64,000 bases of DNA. Source: Oceaniglobus trochenteri (GTDB lineage Bacteria > Pseudomonadota > Alphaproteobacteria > Rhodobacterales > Rhodobacteraceae). Made by a program: the position numbers and the translations under genes. Below, piece by piece: positions 33,214 to 42,353 of the stretch (within the stretch, counting starts at the first letter, position 1; each line of letters starts with the position of its first letter). The notes under the pieces are model-generated. The model was not told the DNA's origin, did no database searches, and saw only the letters and a program-made list of their open reading frames with translations. The stretch lies in assembly GCF_020529025.1 (NCBI RefSeq), contig NZ_JACNMM010000004.1:1-64000 (forward strand), written 5' to 3'.

Positions 33214-33864
33214 TTATTCGTCGGTGTCCACGTTGATGGCTTCGACTTCGTCTGCTTCGACTTCGCCGTCTTCCTCTTCGCCCGCCGAAACCAGGCCAGC
33301 CGGAGCCGAGAGGTTGGCGATCACGAAGTCGCGGTCGATGGTCGGGCGCGTGCCCTGGGGCAGGTCGACCGAGGAGATGGTGACGGTGTCACCGATTTCC
33401 AGCCCGGCGATCGAGATGGTGATCTTCTCGGGGATGTCGCCGGCGGTGCAGCGCAGTTCGACTTCGGGGCGCACCATGGTCAGCACGCCGCCCTTGCGCA
33501 GGCCGGGGCAGTCTTCCTCGCCCTCGACTTCGACAGGGATGAACAGCGAAACGCGGCTGGTGCGCTTAAGGCGCATGAAATCCACGTGGGTCGGCAGATC
33601 CTTGACCACGTGGCGCTGAACGCCGCGGCAGATCACGCGCACGTCTTCCTGGCCTTCCATCTTCAGGTTGAAGAGGGTCGACAAGAAGCGCCCGGCCTTG
33701 AGCTTCTTGATCAGCTCGTTGTAAGGCAGGTTCAGCGGCAGGGGATCGGCACCCCCGCCATAGACGACACCGGGGACAAATCCTTCGCGGCGGGCGGAAC
33801 GGGCGGCCCCCTTGCCTGTCCCCGTTCTCGGCAGCGCCTGGATGTCTGGGATTTTACCAGCCAT
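33214..33864 (-). CDS. rplY: 50S ribosomal protein L25/Ctc
   Basis: 216 residues. The N-terminal L25 domain (about 1-95) begins [22 protein letters not shown] and contains [11 protein letters not shown]; the C-terminal TL5/Ctc domain follows ([18 protein letters not shown] to [13 protein letters not shown]). It binds 5S rRNA at the central protuberance. The tail is strongly acidic ([21 protein letters not shown] is mostly Glu and Asp). ATG 33864 is preferred because AGGAGAACTGCA-like sequence and family homology begin there. Terminator at 33143-33170. Confidence 0.95.
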   Translation of the reverse strand: MAGKIPDIQALPRTGTGKGAARSARREGFVPGVVYGGGADPLPLNLPYNELIKKLKAGRFLSTLFNLKMEGQEDVRVICRGVQRHVVKDLPTHVDFMRLKRTSRVSLFIPVEVEGEEDCPGLRKGGVLTMVRPEVELRCTAGDIPEKITISIAGLEIGDTVTISSVDLPQGTRPTIDRDFVIANLSAPAGLVSAGEEEDGEVEADEVEAINVDTDE

Positions 33865-33990
33865 TGCAGTTCTCCATTTGATTCGATGTTGGGGGCGGCC
33901 TCCAAGGGTGTCCGCCCATGAGCGCGTGGCTATAGGCGATGTTGGCGCGGTTGGAAAGCCTTGTCGGCGTCGCGCGGGCGGAAAATGCGG

Positions 33991-34070
33991 GAGCCTCCGG
34001 CGGGAGAATTTGTCACAAAGAAGAAACCGCAATCGCACCTGATGCTTCTTCTTTGTCATAAATACTCAAA
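33991..34070. repeat. Two inverted copies of the dispersed repeat, subtype A
   Basis: Copy 1 (33991-34030, plus strand): GAGCCTCCGGCGGGAGAATT then TGTCACAAAGAAGAAACC. Copy 2 (34041-34070, minus strand): GAGTATTTATGACAAAGAAG. Together they form a large imperfect inverted repeat between the divergent rplY and MFS genes, that is, in a promoter region, so they cannot both be gene terminators. Confidence 0.65.
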
Positions 34071-34146
34071 GAGCGGCCTTTCGACAGGCGCGGCGGTGGA
34101 TGATTTGGCACTTGCCGTGCAAACCGGTTGCTGGCAACAGGCGGGC

Positions 34147-35316
34147 ATGACTGTACGATCTGCCCTTCGCCTGTCCCGTTCGCCCGCCCTGGCCTTTGCC
34201 GGCATGGGGGCGATGTGGGGATCCTTTGCCGCTTTCGTACCCGTGCTGAAGGCCGGACTTGGGGCGGGGGATGGCCTGTTCGGGCTGGCGCTGCTGTGTT
34301 CGGCCATCGGACTGGTGATGTCGATGTGGCTGGCGCCGCTGGCCGATGCGCGTCTGGGGCGTTGGGCGATGCCCATTGCCTCGGCTCTCTTGTCGGTGTC
34401 CTTCCTGCTGCCCGGCACGGCCGACACGGTTCTGGCCTTCGCGCTGTCCATGGCCTGTGTTGGCATGGCCTCGGGGCTGACCGATGTGGTGATGAACGCC
34501 CGGGTGAGCGAGCTTGAGGCGCGCCATGACCGGTCGCTGATGAACCTGAACCATTCGATGTTCTCGTTCGCCTATGCCGCCAGCGCCGTTGTCACCGGCA
34601 TTGCGCGCGAAGCGGGGCTGGCGCCGGTGACGGTCTTTGCCGGAATCGGTGCCATCGCCCTGATCGGCACCCTTTGGATGCGCATGGATGTCGAGATCGT
34701 GCCCGAAGAGGATGAGCATTCGCGCCGCGCCTTCCCGACCTCGATCGTAGTCTGGGGCGGTGGTATCGTCCTGATTGCCTTCCTGGCCGAGAATGCCGCC
34801 GAGGGCTGGTCGGCCCTGCATATCGAACGCACCCTGGGTGGCGGCGCGGCCGAGGGGGCCTTTGGCCCGGCCATGTTGGGCCTGACCATGGGGATTGGCC
34901 GGTTCTCGGGACAGTTGATCGCCGACCGGCTGCGGGAATCCACCGTCATCCGCTGGTCGGCGGTGCTTTCGGCCCTGGGCGGTTTCCTTGCGGCGGGGGC
35001 GGTGAACCTGCCCATGGCCTACCTCGGGTTCGCCCTTTACGGGCTGGGGGTTTCGGTGCTGGCGCCCATGGGGCTGGCGCTGGTGGGGCGGCGGGTGTCG
35101 CCCGCGCATCGCACCAAGGCGATCTCGCGCACGGCGGTTGTCGGCTTTCTGGGCTTCTTCGTCGGGCCGCCTGTCATGGGCCTTCTGTCCGAGGCCTTCA
35201 GCCTGCGGGTGTCCTTTGCCATCGTGTCGCTGCTGCTGATTGCGATCCTGGCGATGCTTCTGCCCCTGCGGCGCAGCGAAGGTCAGGTGGCGGGCAACAG
35301 CCAGACCCGCCCGTAG
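34147..35316 (+). CDS. MFS transporter (sugar/efflux type)
   Basis: 389 residues with about twelve hydrophobic segments. LSVSFLLPGTADTVLAFALS and TDVVMNARVSELEARHDRSL follow the MFS pattern (the cytoplasmic loop after helix 4 keeps MNARVSELE). The second half begins AFPTSIVVWGGGIVLIAFLA. It resembles YbjJ-like MFS members of unknown substrate. ATG 34147 chosen; the frame upstream has no family sequence and contains the dispersed repeat. The end overlaps the amylosucrase-like gene by 34 bases on the opposite strand. Confidence 0.85.
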   Translation: MTVRSALRLSRSPALAFAGMGAMWGSFAAFVPVLKAGLGAGDGLFGLALLCSAIGLVMSMWLAPLADARLGRWAMPIASALLSVSFLLPGTADTVLAFALSMACVGMASGLTDVVMNARVSELEARHDRSLMNLNHSMFSFAYAASAVVTGIAREAGLAPVTVFAGIGAIALIGTLWMRMDVEIVPEEDEHSRRAFPTSIVVWGGGIVLIAFLAENAAEGWSALHIERTLGGGAAEGAFGPAMLGLTMGIGRFSGQLIADRLRESTVIRWSAVLSALGGFLAAGAVNLPMAYLGFALYGLGVSVLAPMGLALVGRRVSPAHRTKAISRTAVVGFLGFFVGPPVMGLLSEAFSLRVSFAIVSLLLIAILAMLLPLRRSEGQVAGNSQTRP

Positions 35317-37178
35317 GGCGGCAGGTCTAGCCTGTCCTGCCCCTGCAACAGGGGCCGTTTCGTCAGCGCGTCGATGTACCACTGCCCCTCTTGCAGGCCC
35401 AGATTTATCCCGTCGATGGCCTGCCGGTGTTCGGTGAAGTTGAACACCGCCGTCAGCGTGGCATCGTCGCCCGGCCGCTGCACCGCGAAAAGCGCGGGGT
35501 GGCCGGTTTGCAGGATGCGCGTGGGAACCGAGCCGGCCAGTTGCGGCAGGGCCTTGCGCCGGGCCAGGATGTGCCGGGTGCCGCGCCAGATCCAGCCTGC
35601 CGGGCCTTCGGCGGTTTCGCCGCCCGTTGCTGCCACCCAGTCCATCGCCGGGCGCTGCATCCAGCGGCCATCCTCGGCCAGGTCGGGATCGCGGGCATAG
35701 GAATGATCGTTGGTCAGCCCGATCTCGTCGCCCATGTAGATCAGGGGCATGCCGCCGAAAGACGCGATCAGGGCGTGGCCCATAAGGATGCGGTTTACCG
35801 CCAGGTCAACCTGGCCCGGATCGCCCGCCGCAAGGGCGGCCTCCAGCCCGGCGAGCGAGGCAAAGGTGCCATTGGTGCGCTTGTCGCCGGTTTCCTCGTT
35901 CACCTGGAAATCGGCCCCGCGGGCAAAGCTGCCGGGAAAGCGGCCGGCATAGAAATCGGCCAGGAAGCGGCGGTGTCCCGGCCCTGTGATCGGGGCAAAC
36001 CGCGCGGCATCGCCATCGTCGATGGCCCAGCCGATATCGTCGTGGCAGCGGATATAGGTGGCCCAGCCGGCGCGGCGGAAATTCTCGGGGAAATGGCGCG
36101 CCAGCACATCCGCCATCATCCGCGTGTCGCGCGCGGCAAGCGATGACCAGAACTGCACCATCAGGTTGTTGTGATAGGCGAACTGGCTGACCCGCCCGGC
36201 GTGGCGCCCCTGACCGAGATAGGGCACCAGATCGCGCGGGCCGACGATGGCTTCGGCCTTGTGCACGACGCCGGGGGCGGCGATGCGGGTGGCCTGTACG
36301 ATGGCCTGAAGCAGGTCGTGCACCTCGGGGAGGTTCTGGCAATTGGTGCCCATGCGCTTCCACATGAAGGCGACGGCGTCCAGGCGCATCACCTCGGCGC
36401 CGTTGTTGGCGAGGTCCAGAATCACGGCGAGGATCGCCAGGAAAACCTCGGGGTTTTCCCAGTTCAGATCCCACTGGTATTCGTTGAACGTGGTCCAGAC
36501 CCACTTGTCCATGTCGGGATAGAAGGTGAAATTTCCCGGCGCCTGGTTCGGAAAGACTTCGACCAGGGATTGTTCGTACTGGCGGGGCAGGGTGGCATCG
36601 TCGAAGATGCGATAGAAGGCGCGGTAGTGCGGATCGCCGGCGCGGGCCTTTTCGGCCCATTCGTGTTCTTTCGCGGTGTGGTTCAGCACCATGTCGATGC
36701 AGGTGGAAATGCCCGCCGCGCGCATCTGCTTTGTCACCCGGCGGAAATCGGCCATGGTGCCGAGCGCGGGATTGATCGCGCCGTAATCCATCACCGCATA
36801 GCCGCCGTCGCTGTCGCCCGGGCGCGGTTTCAGGCAGGGCATGAAATGGGCATAGGTGACACCCAGCTTTTGCAGGTAGGGGATGTGTTTGGGCACATCC
36901 TTCAGCCGCCCGGCGAAACGGTCGATGTAGAAGACGTAGCCCACCATCTGTTGCGACAGGAACCAGTCGGGCATCACGTCGCGCGCCAGGTCCAGCGCGC
37001 GCAGGTCGCGCGGGCGGGCCTGCCATTTTTCCAGCAGGAGGGCGCGCAGGCGGGCAGTGAGCCTGTCGATATCGCAATTTTCGCCGTAGACCCGCGCAAG
37101 CGCGGCGGTCATGTCGGGGGCGCTGCGTTGCCAGCGCAGGTCGAACAGGGTGTCGGTGATGGGTCTTGTGTCTGCCAT
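35283..37178 (-). CDS. GH13 alpha-amylase family enzyme, amylosucrase-like
   Basis: 631 residues. The amylosucrase layout is clear: a helical N-terminal domain (ALARVYGENCDIDRLTARLR), barrel start GYVFYIDRFAGRLKDVPKHI, region I DMVLNH, region II EVMRLDAVAF (nucleophile Asp), region III VHKAEAIVG (acid/base Glu), region IV CHDDIGW (Asp). The B-prime region GNFTFYPDMDKWVWTTFNEY is typical of GH13 subfamily 4. Known members split sucrose, adding glucose to alpha-1,4-glucan and releasing fructose, or hydrolyse it. No signal peptide, so cytoplasmic. No sucrose transporter or fructokinase adjoins it. Confidence 0.85.
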   Translation of the reverse strand: MADTRPITDTLFDLRWQRSAPDMTAALARVYGENCDIDRLTARLRALLLEKWQARPRDLRALDLARDVMPDWFLSQQMVGYVFYIDRFAGRLKDVPKHIPYLQKLGVTYAHFMPCLKPRPGDSDGGYAVMDYGAINPALGTMADFRRVTKQMRAAGISTCIDMVLNHTAKEHEWAEKARAGDPHYRAFYRIFDDATLPRQYEQSLVEVFPNQAPGNFTFYPDMDKWVWTTFNEYQWDLNWENPEVFLAILAVILDLANNGAEVMRLDAVAFMWKRMGTNCQNLPEVHDLLQAIVQATRIAAPGVVHKAEAIVGPRDLVPYLGQGRHAGRVSQFAYHNNLMVQFWSSLAARDTRMMADVLARHFPENFRRAGWATYIRCHDDIGWAIDDGDAARFAPITGPGHRRFLADFYAGRFPGSFARGADFQVNEETGDKRTNGTFASLAGLEAALAAGDPGQVDLAVNRILMGHALIASFGGMPLIYMGDEIGLTNDHSYARDPDLAEDGRWMQRPAMDWVAATGGETAEGPAGWIWRGTRHILARRKALPQLAGSVPTRILQTGHPALFAVQRPGDDATLTAVFNFTEHRQAIDGINLGLQEGQWYIDALTKRPLLQGQDRLDLPPYGRVWLLPAT

Positions 37179-37237
37179 GAAGGCATCAATGCAGATGCGG
37201 CGCGATTGTCAATTCAACCGCGCCGCCCCGTGGCGGA

Positions 37238-38407
37238 TCAGCCCTTGCGCCGCCAGCGGTAGAAATCGTCGTCGATCAGCAGGATGTCGCGGTCGACATC
37301 CTGGATGTTCTTGCGCCCGCAAAGGGCCATTGTGGTGTCCAGCTCCTTGCGGATCACCTCGAGCGCGGTTTCCACACCCTTCTGCCCCATGGCGCCCAGG
37401 CCATAGATGAACGACCGCCCGATAAAGGTGCCCTTGGCGCCCAGGGCCACGGCCTTGAGCACGTCCTGCCCCGAGCGGATACCGCTGTCCATGTGCACCT
37501 CGATCTGGTCGCCCACCGCCTCGACGATCTCGGGCAGGGCGCGGATCGAGGAGATGGCCCCGTCGAGTTGCCGCCCACCGTGGTTGGAAACGACGATGGC
37601 GTCGGCCCCCACGTCGACGGCGCGCCGGGCGTCCTCGGCATCGAGAATGCCCTTCAGGATCACCTTGCCGCCCCACATCCGCTTGAACTCGGCAATGCGC
37701 GCCCAGTCGAGCGAGGGGTCGAAGGCCTCGGCCGTCCAGGACGACAGCGACGACGGGTCGCTGACGCCTTTGGCATGGCCGACGACATTGCCGAAGGACC
37801 GCCGCTTGGTGCCCAGCATCTCAAGCCCCCATGGCACCTTGGTCATCATGTTGGCGATGGATTTCGGGGTCAGCTTGGGCGGGGCGGAAAGGCCGTTCTT
37901 GATGTCCTTGTGGCGCTGGCCCTGCACCTGAAGATCCAGAGTGATGACGATGGCCGAACAGCCCGCGGTGCGCGCCCGCTCGAACAGCCGCTCCATGAAA
38001 TCGGTGTCCTTCAGGGTGTAGACCTGGAACCAGAACGGCTTGGTGGTGTTTGCCGCCACATCCTCGATCGAGCAGATCGAGAGCGTCGAGAGGGTGAAGG
38101 GGACGCCAGCCTTTTCGGCGGCCTTGGCGGCGAGGATTTCGCCATCGGCGTGCTGCATGCCCGTCAGCCCCACGGGGGCCAGGGCAACCGGCATTGCCAC
38201 GTCTTCGCCGATCATCTGTGTTGCGGTGCTGCGCCCGGCCATGTCGACGGCCACCCTCTGGCGCAGGCGCAGCAGATCGAAATCGGTCGAGTTGTCGCGG
38301 AAGGTCTGCTCGCTCCAGGCGCCGGATTCGCAATAGTCGTAGAACATCCGCGGCACGCGCCGCCTGTAGATGCGTTTGAGGTCTTCGATCTCGGTTATAT
38401 GGGGCAT
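37238..38407 (-). CDS. lldD: FMN-dependent L-lactate dehydrogenase
   Basis: 389 residues. The barrel has APVGLTGMQHADGE and STLSICSIEDVA (FMN contacts), and the active site SNHGGRQLDGA with the catalytic His and the Arg that holds the carboxylate. HMDSGIRSGQDVLKA and GAKGTFIGRSFIYGLG form the phosphate-binding end. It oxidises L-lactate (or another 2-hydroxy acid) to the keto acid and passes electrons to quinone. ATG 38407 chosen (MPHITEIEDLK); a 20-residue longer frame to 38467 lacks homology. An inverted repeat 20 bases upstream may be its operator. Confidence 0.9.
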   Translation of the reverse strand: MPHITEIEDLKRIYRRRVPRMFYDYCESGAWSEQTFRDNSTDFDLLRLRQRVAVDMAGRSTATQMIGEDVAMPVALAPVGLTGMQHADGEILAAKAAEKAGVPFTLSTLSICSIEDVAANTTKPFWFQVYTLKDTDFMERLFERARTAGCSAIVITLDLQVQGQRHKDIKNGLSAPPKLTPKSIANMMTKVPWGLEMLGTKRRSFGNVVGHAKGVSDPSSLSSWTAEAFDPSLDWARIAEFKRMWGGKVILKGILDAEDARRAVDVGADAIVVSNHGGRQLDGAISSIRALPEIVEAVGDQIEVHMDSGIRSGQDVLKAVALGAKGTFIGRSFIYGLGAMGQKGVETALEVIRKELDTTMALCGRKNIQDVDRDILLIDDDFYRWRRKG

Positions 38408-38426
38408 GGGCTGGCCTTCGGGGTGA

Positions 38427-38449
38427 ATTGGTAAGGAAGATTTACCAAT
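38427..38449 (-). promoter_or_regulatory. Inverted repeat upstream of lldD, possible operator
   Basis: ATTGGTAA (38427-38434) and TTACCAAT (38442-38449) are perfectly inverted, separated by 7 bases, centred 31 bases before the lldD start. The TTGGT/ACCAA core recalls GntR-type operators such as those of lactate regulators, though the spacer is longer than usual. No regulator gene is adjacent. Confidence 0.45.
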
Positions 38450-38580
38450 CGGTGCGTCTGACGGCAAGGCTGCTTTGCCCCCGTCGCGAAGGGTGTTCGG
38501 AGAATGGCGAAAACAGGGATTGCGCCGCCTTCGGCGTCGCCCGGGCGCGCGCTCGAAACCTGCGGTTTCTCGCGCGCCAT

Positions 38581-38606
38581 GAGTATTTTTGGCAAGAAAG
38601 AGAGGC
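38581..38606 (+). repeat. Dispersed intergenic repeat, subtype A
   Basis: GAGTATTTTTGGCAAGAAAG followed by AGAGG, preceded by an inverted structure GAAACC/GGTTTC within GCGCGC arms (about 38546-38578). It lies between two minus-strand genes, reading the opposite way. Confidence 0.65.
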
Positions 38607-38628
38607 GGGCGTGCGGGCCCGGTCGGGG

Positions 38629-38943
38629 TCAGCGTGCTGCGCGAAGGGTTGGTTCGCGGCGTTTGCTGCCCGGGGGAGAACCGGCCGGTGTGTCGGAACG
38701 GGGCGCGCCGTGCTGAAGCGTCTTGTGGATGGCGCCGAGGCGATCGCTGATCTGGAACAGCACAGCGGTGAACCCGGCCGAGGCCAGAAGCGCGAAGCCG
38801 ACCAAGAAGGGTGCGACGCCTTGCCAGCCGCTGGACGGCGCGGCGTTTTGCATGCCGACGGCGGCGACGACAAGAACGACGATTGCCAGTGCCGCCTGCA
38901 GCACCAGAAGCAACCGCGCCAGACCTGCCAGAACGTTGACCAT
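38629..38943 (-). CDS. Small membrane protein, unknown function
   Basis: 104 residues with two hydrophobic helices (LARLLLVLQAALAIVVLVVA, about 8-30; GVAPFLVGFALLASAGFTAV, about 42-62) and a basic, Pro-rich cytoplasmic tail (TPAGSPPGSKRREPTLRAAR). Not recognised. It begins 25 bases after the trpA stop on the same strand and could be co-transcribed with it. Confidence 0.6.
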   Translation of the reverse strand: MVNVLAGLARLLLVLQAALAIVVLVVAAVGMQNAAPSSGWQGVAPFLVGFALLASAGFTAVLFQISDRLGAIHKTLQHGAPRSDTPAGSPPGSKRREPTLRAAR

Positions 38944-38968
38944 TGCCGTTTCCCTGCCCGCCCGGCCG

Positions 38969-39760
38969 TCAGGCGCGGTGGGCGCCCTCGGCCAGCGAAC
39001 GGACGAAGGCGAGCACCTGGTCCACCGGCTTGCCTTCGGCCAGTTCGGCGACGATGGCCGAACCGACGACGCAGCCGTCGGCGATGGCGGCGATGGATTG
39101 CGCGGCCTCGGGGGTGCGGATGCCGAAGCCGACGATCACGGGCAGGTCGGTCTGGGCCTTGATGCGGGCCACCTCGGGCGCGACATCGGCGGGTTCGGGG
39201 GCGGCGGCACCGGTGATCCCGGTGATCGAGACGTAGTAGACGAAGCCGCTGGTGTTCTGCATCACCTTGGGCAGGCGGGCGTCATCGGTGGTGGGGGTGG
39301 CCAGGCGGATGAAGTTCAGCCCCGCCGCCTGGGCGGGAATGCAGAGCTCGGCGTCCTCTTCGGGGGGGAGATCGACGATGATCAGCCCGTCTATGCCTGC
39401 CTCTTTCGCCTGTTCCAGAAACCGGTCAACGCCCCGCGAGCTGATCGGGTTGTAATAGCCCATCATCACGATCGGCGTGCTGTCGTCGCCCTGGCGGAAG
39501 GCGCGCACGAGGTCGAGCGTGCGGTCAAGCGTCATGCCACCCTCCAGCGCGCGCTGGCCGGCCAGCTGGATCGTGGCGCCGTCGGCCATGGGATCGGTGA
39601 AGGGCAGGCCCAGTTCGATCACGTCGACCCCGGCCCCGGGCAGGCCCCGGACCAGCGCCAGCGAGGTGTCGAAATCGGGGTCGCCCGCCATGACGTAAGA
39701 CACGAAGGCCTTCTTGCCCGCGCGGCGCAGCTCAGCGAATTTGGCGTCGATCCGTGTCAT
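38969..39760 (-). CDS. trpA: Tryptophan synthase alpha subunit
   Basis: 263 residues. It cleaves indole-3-glycerol phosphate to indole, passed by a tunnel to TrpB. Signature [20 protein letters not shown] carries the catalytic Glu and [11 protein letters not shown] the catalytic Asp; [12 protein letters not shown] and [13 protein letters not shown] form the phosphate site. Length typical. trpB and other trp genes are not in the window; the gene is followed by a small membrane protein. Confidence 0.96.
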   Translation of the reverse strand: MTRIDAKFAELRRAGKKAFVSYVMAGDPDFDTSLALVRGLPGAGVDVIELGLPFTDPMADGATIQLAGQRALEGGMTLDRTLDLVRAFRQGDDSTPIVMMGYYNPISSRGVDRFLEQAKEAGIDGLIIVDLPPEEDAELCIPAQAAGLNFIRLATPTTDDARLPKVMQNTSGFVYYVSITGITGAAAPEPADVAPEVARIKAQTDLPVIVGFGIRTPEAAQSIAAIADGCVVGSAIVAELAEGKPVDQVLAFVRSLAEGAHRA

Positions 39761-39860
39761 TCCGTCTTCTCCCTCGGGTCCCTGTCAGGGGTTTGCGCGA
39801 ATTGCGCGGCAAGATCAATGGCCGCTTGAAACCTTCGGCGGCGAACCCATATGACCCCTC

Positions 39861-40052
39861 ATGAATTATGTCCTTGCCCTTTTCCTGCCGCCGCTCTCGA
39901 TCCTTCTGACGGGTCGGGTGTTCCTGTCCATCCTGGTCTTCGTGATCTGGCTGCCGGCCATCATCTTTTCGGGCGGGCTGGGTCATCCGATCTTCATCCT
40001 GCTGGCCTGGGTGCTGATTTACCAGACCCATGCCGACGGGCGCCTGCGATAA
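39861..40052 (+). CDS. YqaE/Pmp3-type small membrane protein
   Basis: 63 residues with two membrane spans: VLALFLPPLSILLTGRVFLS and LGHPIFILLAWVLIY. The LPPL turn and overall length match the Pmp3/YqaE proteolipid family, members of which affect membrane potential and stress tolerance. It precedes ychF by 63 bases on the same strand. Confidence 0.65.
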   Translation: MNYVLALFLPPLSILLTGRVFLSILVFVIWLPAIIFSGGLGHPIFILLAWVLIYQTHADGRLR

Positions 40053-40114
40053 CCTTGCACCCGGGCGCCTGCCGCCATAGAAGCGCGCGAAACCACTAGC
40101 AGGGAGAGCGCGTC

Positions 40115-41212
40115 ATGGGGTTCAAGATGGGTATCGTCGGGCTGCCGAACGTGGGCAAATCCACCCTGTTCAACGCGCTGACCCGCACCGCCGCCGCGCA
40201 GGCCGCGAACTTTCCGTTCTGTACGATCGAGCCCAACGTGGGCGAGGTGGCCGTGCCCGACGCCCGGCTGGACAAGCTGGCCGCCATTGCGAAAAGCAAG
40301 CAGATCATCCCGACGCGGATGACCTTTGTCGACATCGCTGGCCTTGTGAAGGGCGCAAGCCGGGGCGAGGGGCTGGGCAACCAGTTTCTGGCCAATATCC
40401 GCGAATGCGATGCCATCGCCCATGTGCTGCGCTGTTTCGAGGACGGCGACGTGACCCATGTGGAGGATCGCGTCGATCCTGTGGCCGATGCCGAAACCAT
40501 CGAGACCGAACTGATGCTGGCCGACCTGGATTCGGTCGAACGCCGCCTGGCGGGCCTGTCGCGCAAGGTGCGCGGCGGCGACAAGGAGGCAGTGCAGCAG
40601 GAGCGGCTGTTGAAGGATGCGCAGGCCGCCCTTGAGAACGGCAAGCCGGCCCGCACCGTCGAGGTGGCCGAGGATGACCGGCGCGCCTGGAAGCTTCTGC
40701 AACTGCTGACCAGCAAGCCGATCCTTTTCGTCTGCAACGTCGGCGAAGAGGATGCCGCGACCGGCAACGCCCAATCCGAGCGTGTGGCCGCCATGGCCGC
40801 CGAACAGGGCGCGGGGATCGTGGTGATTTCCGCGAAGATCGAGGAAGAGATCAGCCAGCTTGAGCCCGACGAGGCCGAGATGTTCCTGGGCGAACTGGGG
40901 CTGGAGCAGGCGGGTCTGGACCGTCTGATCGTTGCGGGATACGAGCTTTTGGGCTTGCAGACCTATTTCACCGTCGGCCCGAAAGAGGCCCGCGCCTGGA
41001 CGATCCCCACCGCCACCCCAGCCCCTCAGGCGGCGGGTGTCATTCACGGTGATTTCGAAAAGGGCTTCATCCGCGCCGAAACCATCGCCTATGACGATTT
41101 CGTCACCCTGGGCGGCGAGGCGGCAGTGAAGGATGCGGGCAAGATGCGGATCGAGGGCAAGAGCTATATCGTCAAGGATGGCGATGTGCTGCACTTCCTG
41201 TTCAACACCTGA
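40115..41212 (+). CDS. ychF: Redox-regulated ribosome-binding ATPase YchF
   Basis: 365 residues. Obg-like P-loop GIVGLPNVGKSTLFN (G1), switch region FPFCTIEPNVG, FVDIAGLVKGASRGEGLGN (G3) and a C-terminal TGS-like domain (AYDDFVTLGGEAAVKDAGK, SYIVKDGDVLHFLFNT). The family hydrolyses ATP rather than GTP and binds the ribosome. AGGGAG precedes the ATG. It converges on the P1 peptidase gene with a three-base gap. Confidence 0.95.
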   Translation: MGFKMGIVGLPNVGKSTLFNALTRTAAAQAANFPFCTIEPNVGEVAVPDARLDKLAAIAKSKQIIPTRMTFVDIAGLVKGASRGEGLGNQFLANIRECDAIAHVLRCFEDGDVTHVEDRVDPVADAETIETELMLADLDSVERRLAGLSRKVRGGDKEAVQQERLLKDAQAALENGKPARTVEVAEDDRRAWKLLQLLTSKPILFVCNVGEEDAATGNAQSERVAAMAAEQGAGIVVISAKIEEEISQLEPDEAEMFLGELGLEQAGLDRLIVAGYELLGLQTYFTVGPKEARAWTIPTATPAPQAAGVIHGDFEKGFIRAETIAYDDFVTLGGEAAVKDAGKMRIEGKSYIVKDGDVLHFLFNT

Positions 41213-41215
41213 TCG

Positions 41216-42232
41216 TCACGGCTCCTGCTCCGAGGATACGGGCAGGCGCAGGGCCGGTATATGCGATGCCTTTTGCGAGGCGGCGTCGAACCCCTCCATC
41301 GGCACGGCCATGAGCATCGAGTTCAGGATCGCCTCTTCGGTGGCCTCGATCGCGGCCTCGAACAGGGGCGACAGGGCGCCGTTGCGCAGGGGTGCCGAGG
41401 GCGCAAGGCAGGTGGAAAAGGCCAGCGCGTAATCGCCCGACCCGTGGGAAAGCGCCGCACCCGTGCGGGCCAGGCCGCCGAAACACCGCTGGGCCAGCCG
41501 TTCCAGCGACCTTCCGTCAAGCGGCGCATCCGTGGCCAGGATGATCACGATGGACCCATCGGCATCTGCGGGGGGCAGGGCATGGTTCAGGGGGCGGCCG
41601 TCGATCCGCAGGCTGCCGCCGAAGTTCGACTGCACCAGCACCCCCAACGTGACGCCATCCACGACGCGCGAGGCGGTGCCGATGCCCCCCTTCATCCCGA
41701 AAGCGACGGTTCCGGTGCCCGCGCCCACGGCGCCCTCGTCCACCACGCCGCCCCGGGCAGTCTCCAGCGCCCGGCGCATTTCCGCCACGGTGGGGCGGGG
41801 GGCGCGGATGTCGTTCAGGCGCGAATCGTTGGTTTCGCCCACCACCGGGTTGATCGACACGACGTTGCCGTTGTCCGGATGGGCCAGGGTATGGGCGATC
41901 AGCGCCTCGATGGCGCGGCCGGTGGCGAGGGTATTGGTCAGCAGGATCGGCGTTTCGATCTGGTTCAACTCGTCGATCTGGGTGGCTCCGGTGAACTTGC
42001 CGAACCCGTTCAGCACCGCCAACCCGGCGGGCACCTTGCGCGCAAACAGGTTGCCGCCGTGGGGCAGGATCGCCGTTACCCCGGTGCGCGTGCGGTCGCC
42101 TTCGATCAGGGTCACATGGCCCACCGCCACCCCTTCGACATCGGTGATTGCATTCAGCGGGCCGGGGGTGTGCTGGCCGATGGTGATGCCCTGGGCGCGG
42201 GCGCGGCGGGGCGGTTGGGCGTCTTGCGGCAT
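41216..42232 (-). CDS. P1 family peptidase (DmpA/L-aminopeptidase-D-esterase type)
   Basis: 338 residues. The N-terminal Ntn-type fold begins NAITDVEGVAVGHVTLIEGD; VVGETNDSRLNDIR and GAVGAGTGTVAFGMKGGIG are family motifs; GVLVQSNFGGS is the autoprocessing region whose Ser becomes the N-terminal nucleophile of the beta chain after self-cleavage. Cleaves N-terminal amino acids from peptides, amides or esters. No signal peptide. Confidence 0.88.
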   Translation of the reverse strand: MPQDAQPPRRARAQGITIGQHTPGPLNAITDVEGVAVGHVTLIEGDRTRTGVTAILPHGGNLFARKVPAGLAVLNGFGKFTGATQIDELNQIETPILLTNTLATGRAIEALIAHTLAHPDNGNVVSINPVVGETNDSRLNDIRAPRPTVAEMRRALETARGGVVDEGAVGAGTGTVAFGMKGGIGTASRVVDGVTLGVLVQSNFGGSLRIDGRPLNHALPPADADGSIVIILATDAPLDGRSLERLAQRCFGGLARTGAALSHGSGDYALAFSTCLAPSAPLRNGALSPLFEAAIEATEEAILNSMLMAVPMEGFDAASQKASHIPALRLPVSSEQEP

Positions 42233-42353
42233 GGCGTGACCTGTCCTTTGGCGGGCGGATGCCCTGTTTCTGATCGGCTTTGCCAGTAGGGGCAAGGGGA
42301 TGGCGCCGGGGGCGATCCTGCGCTTTAAACGCGGCAAGGCAGGAGGGCAGACG

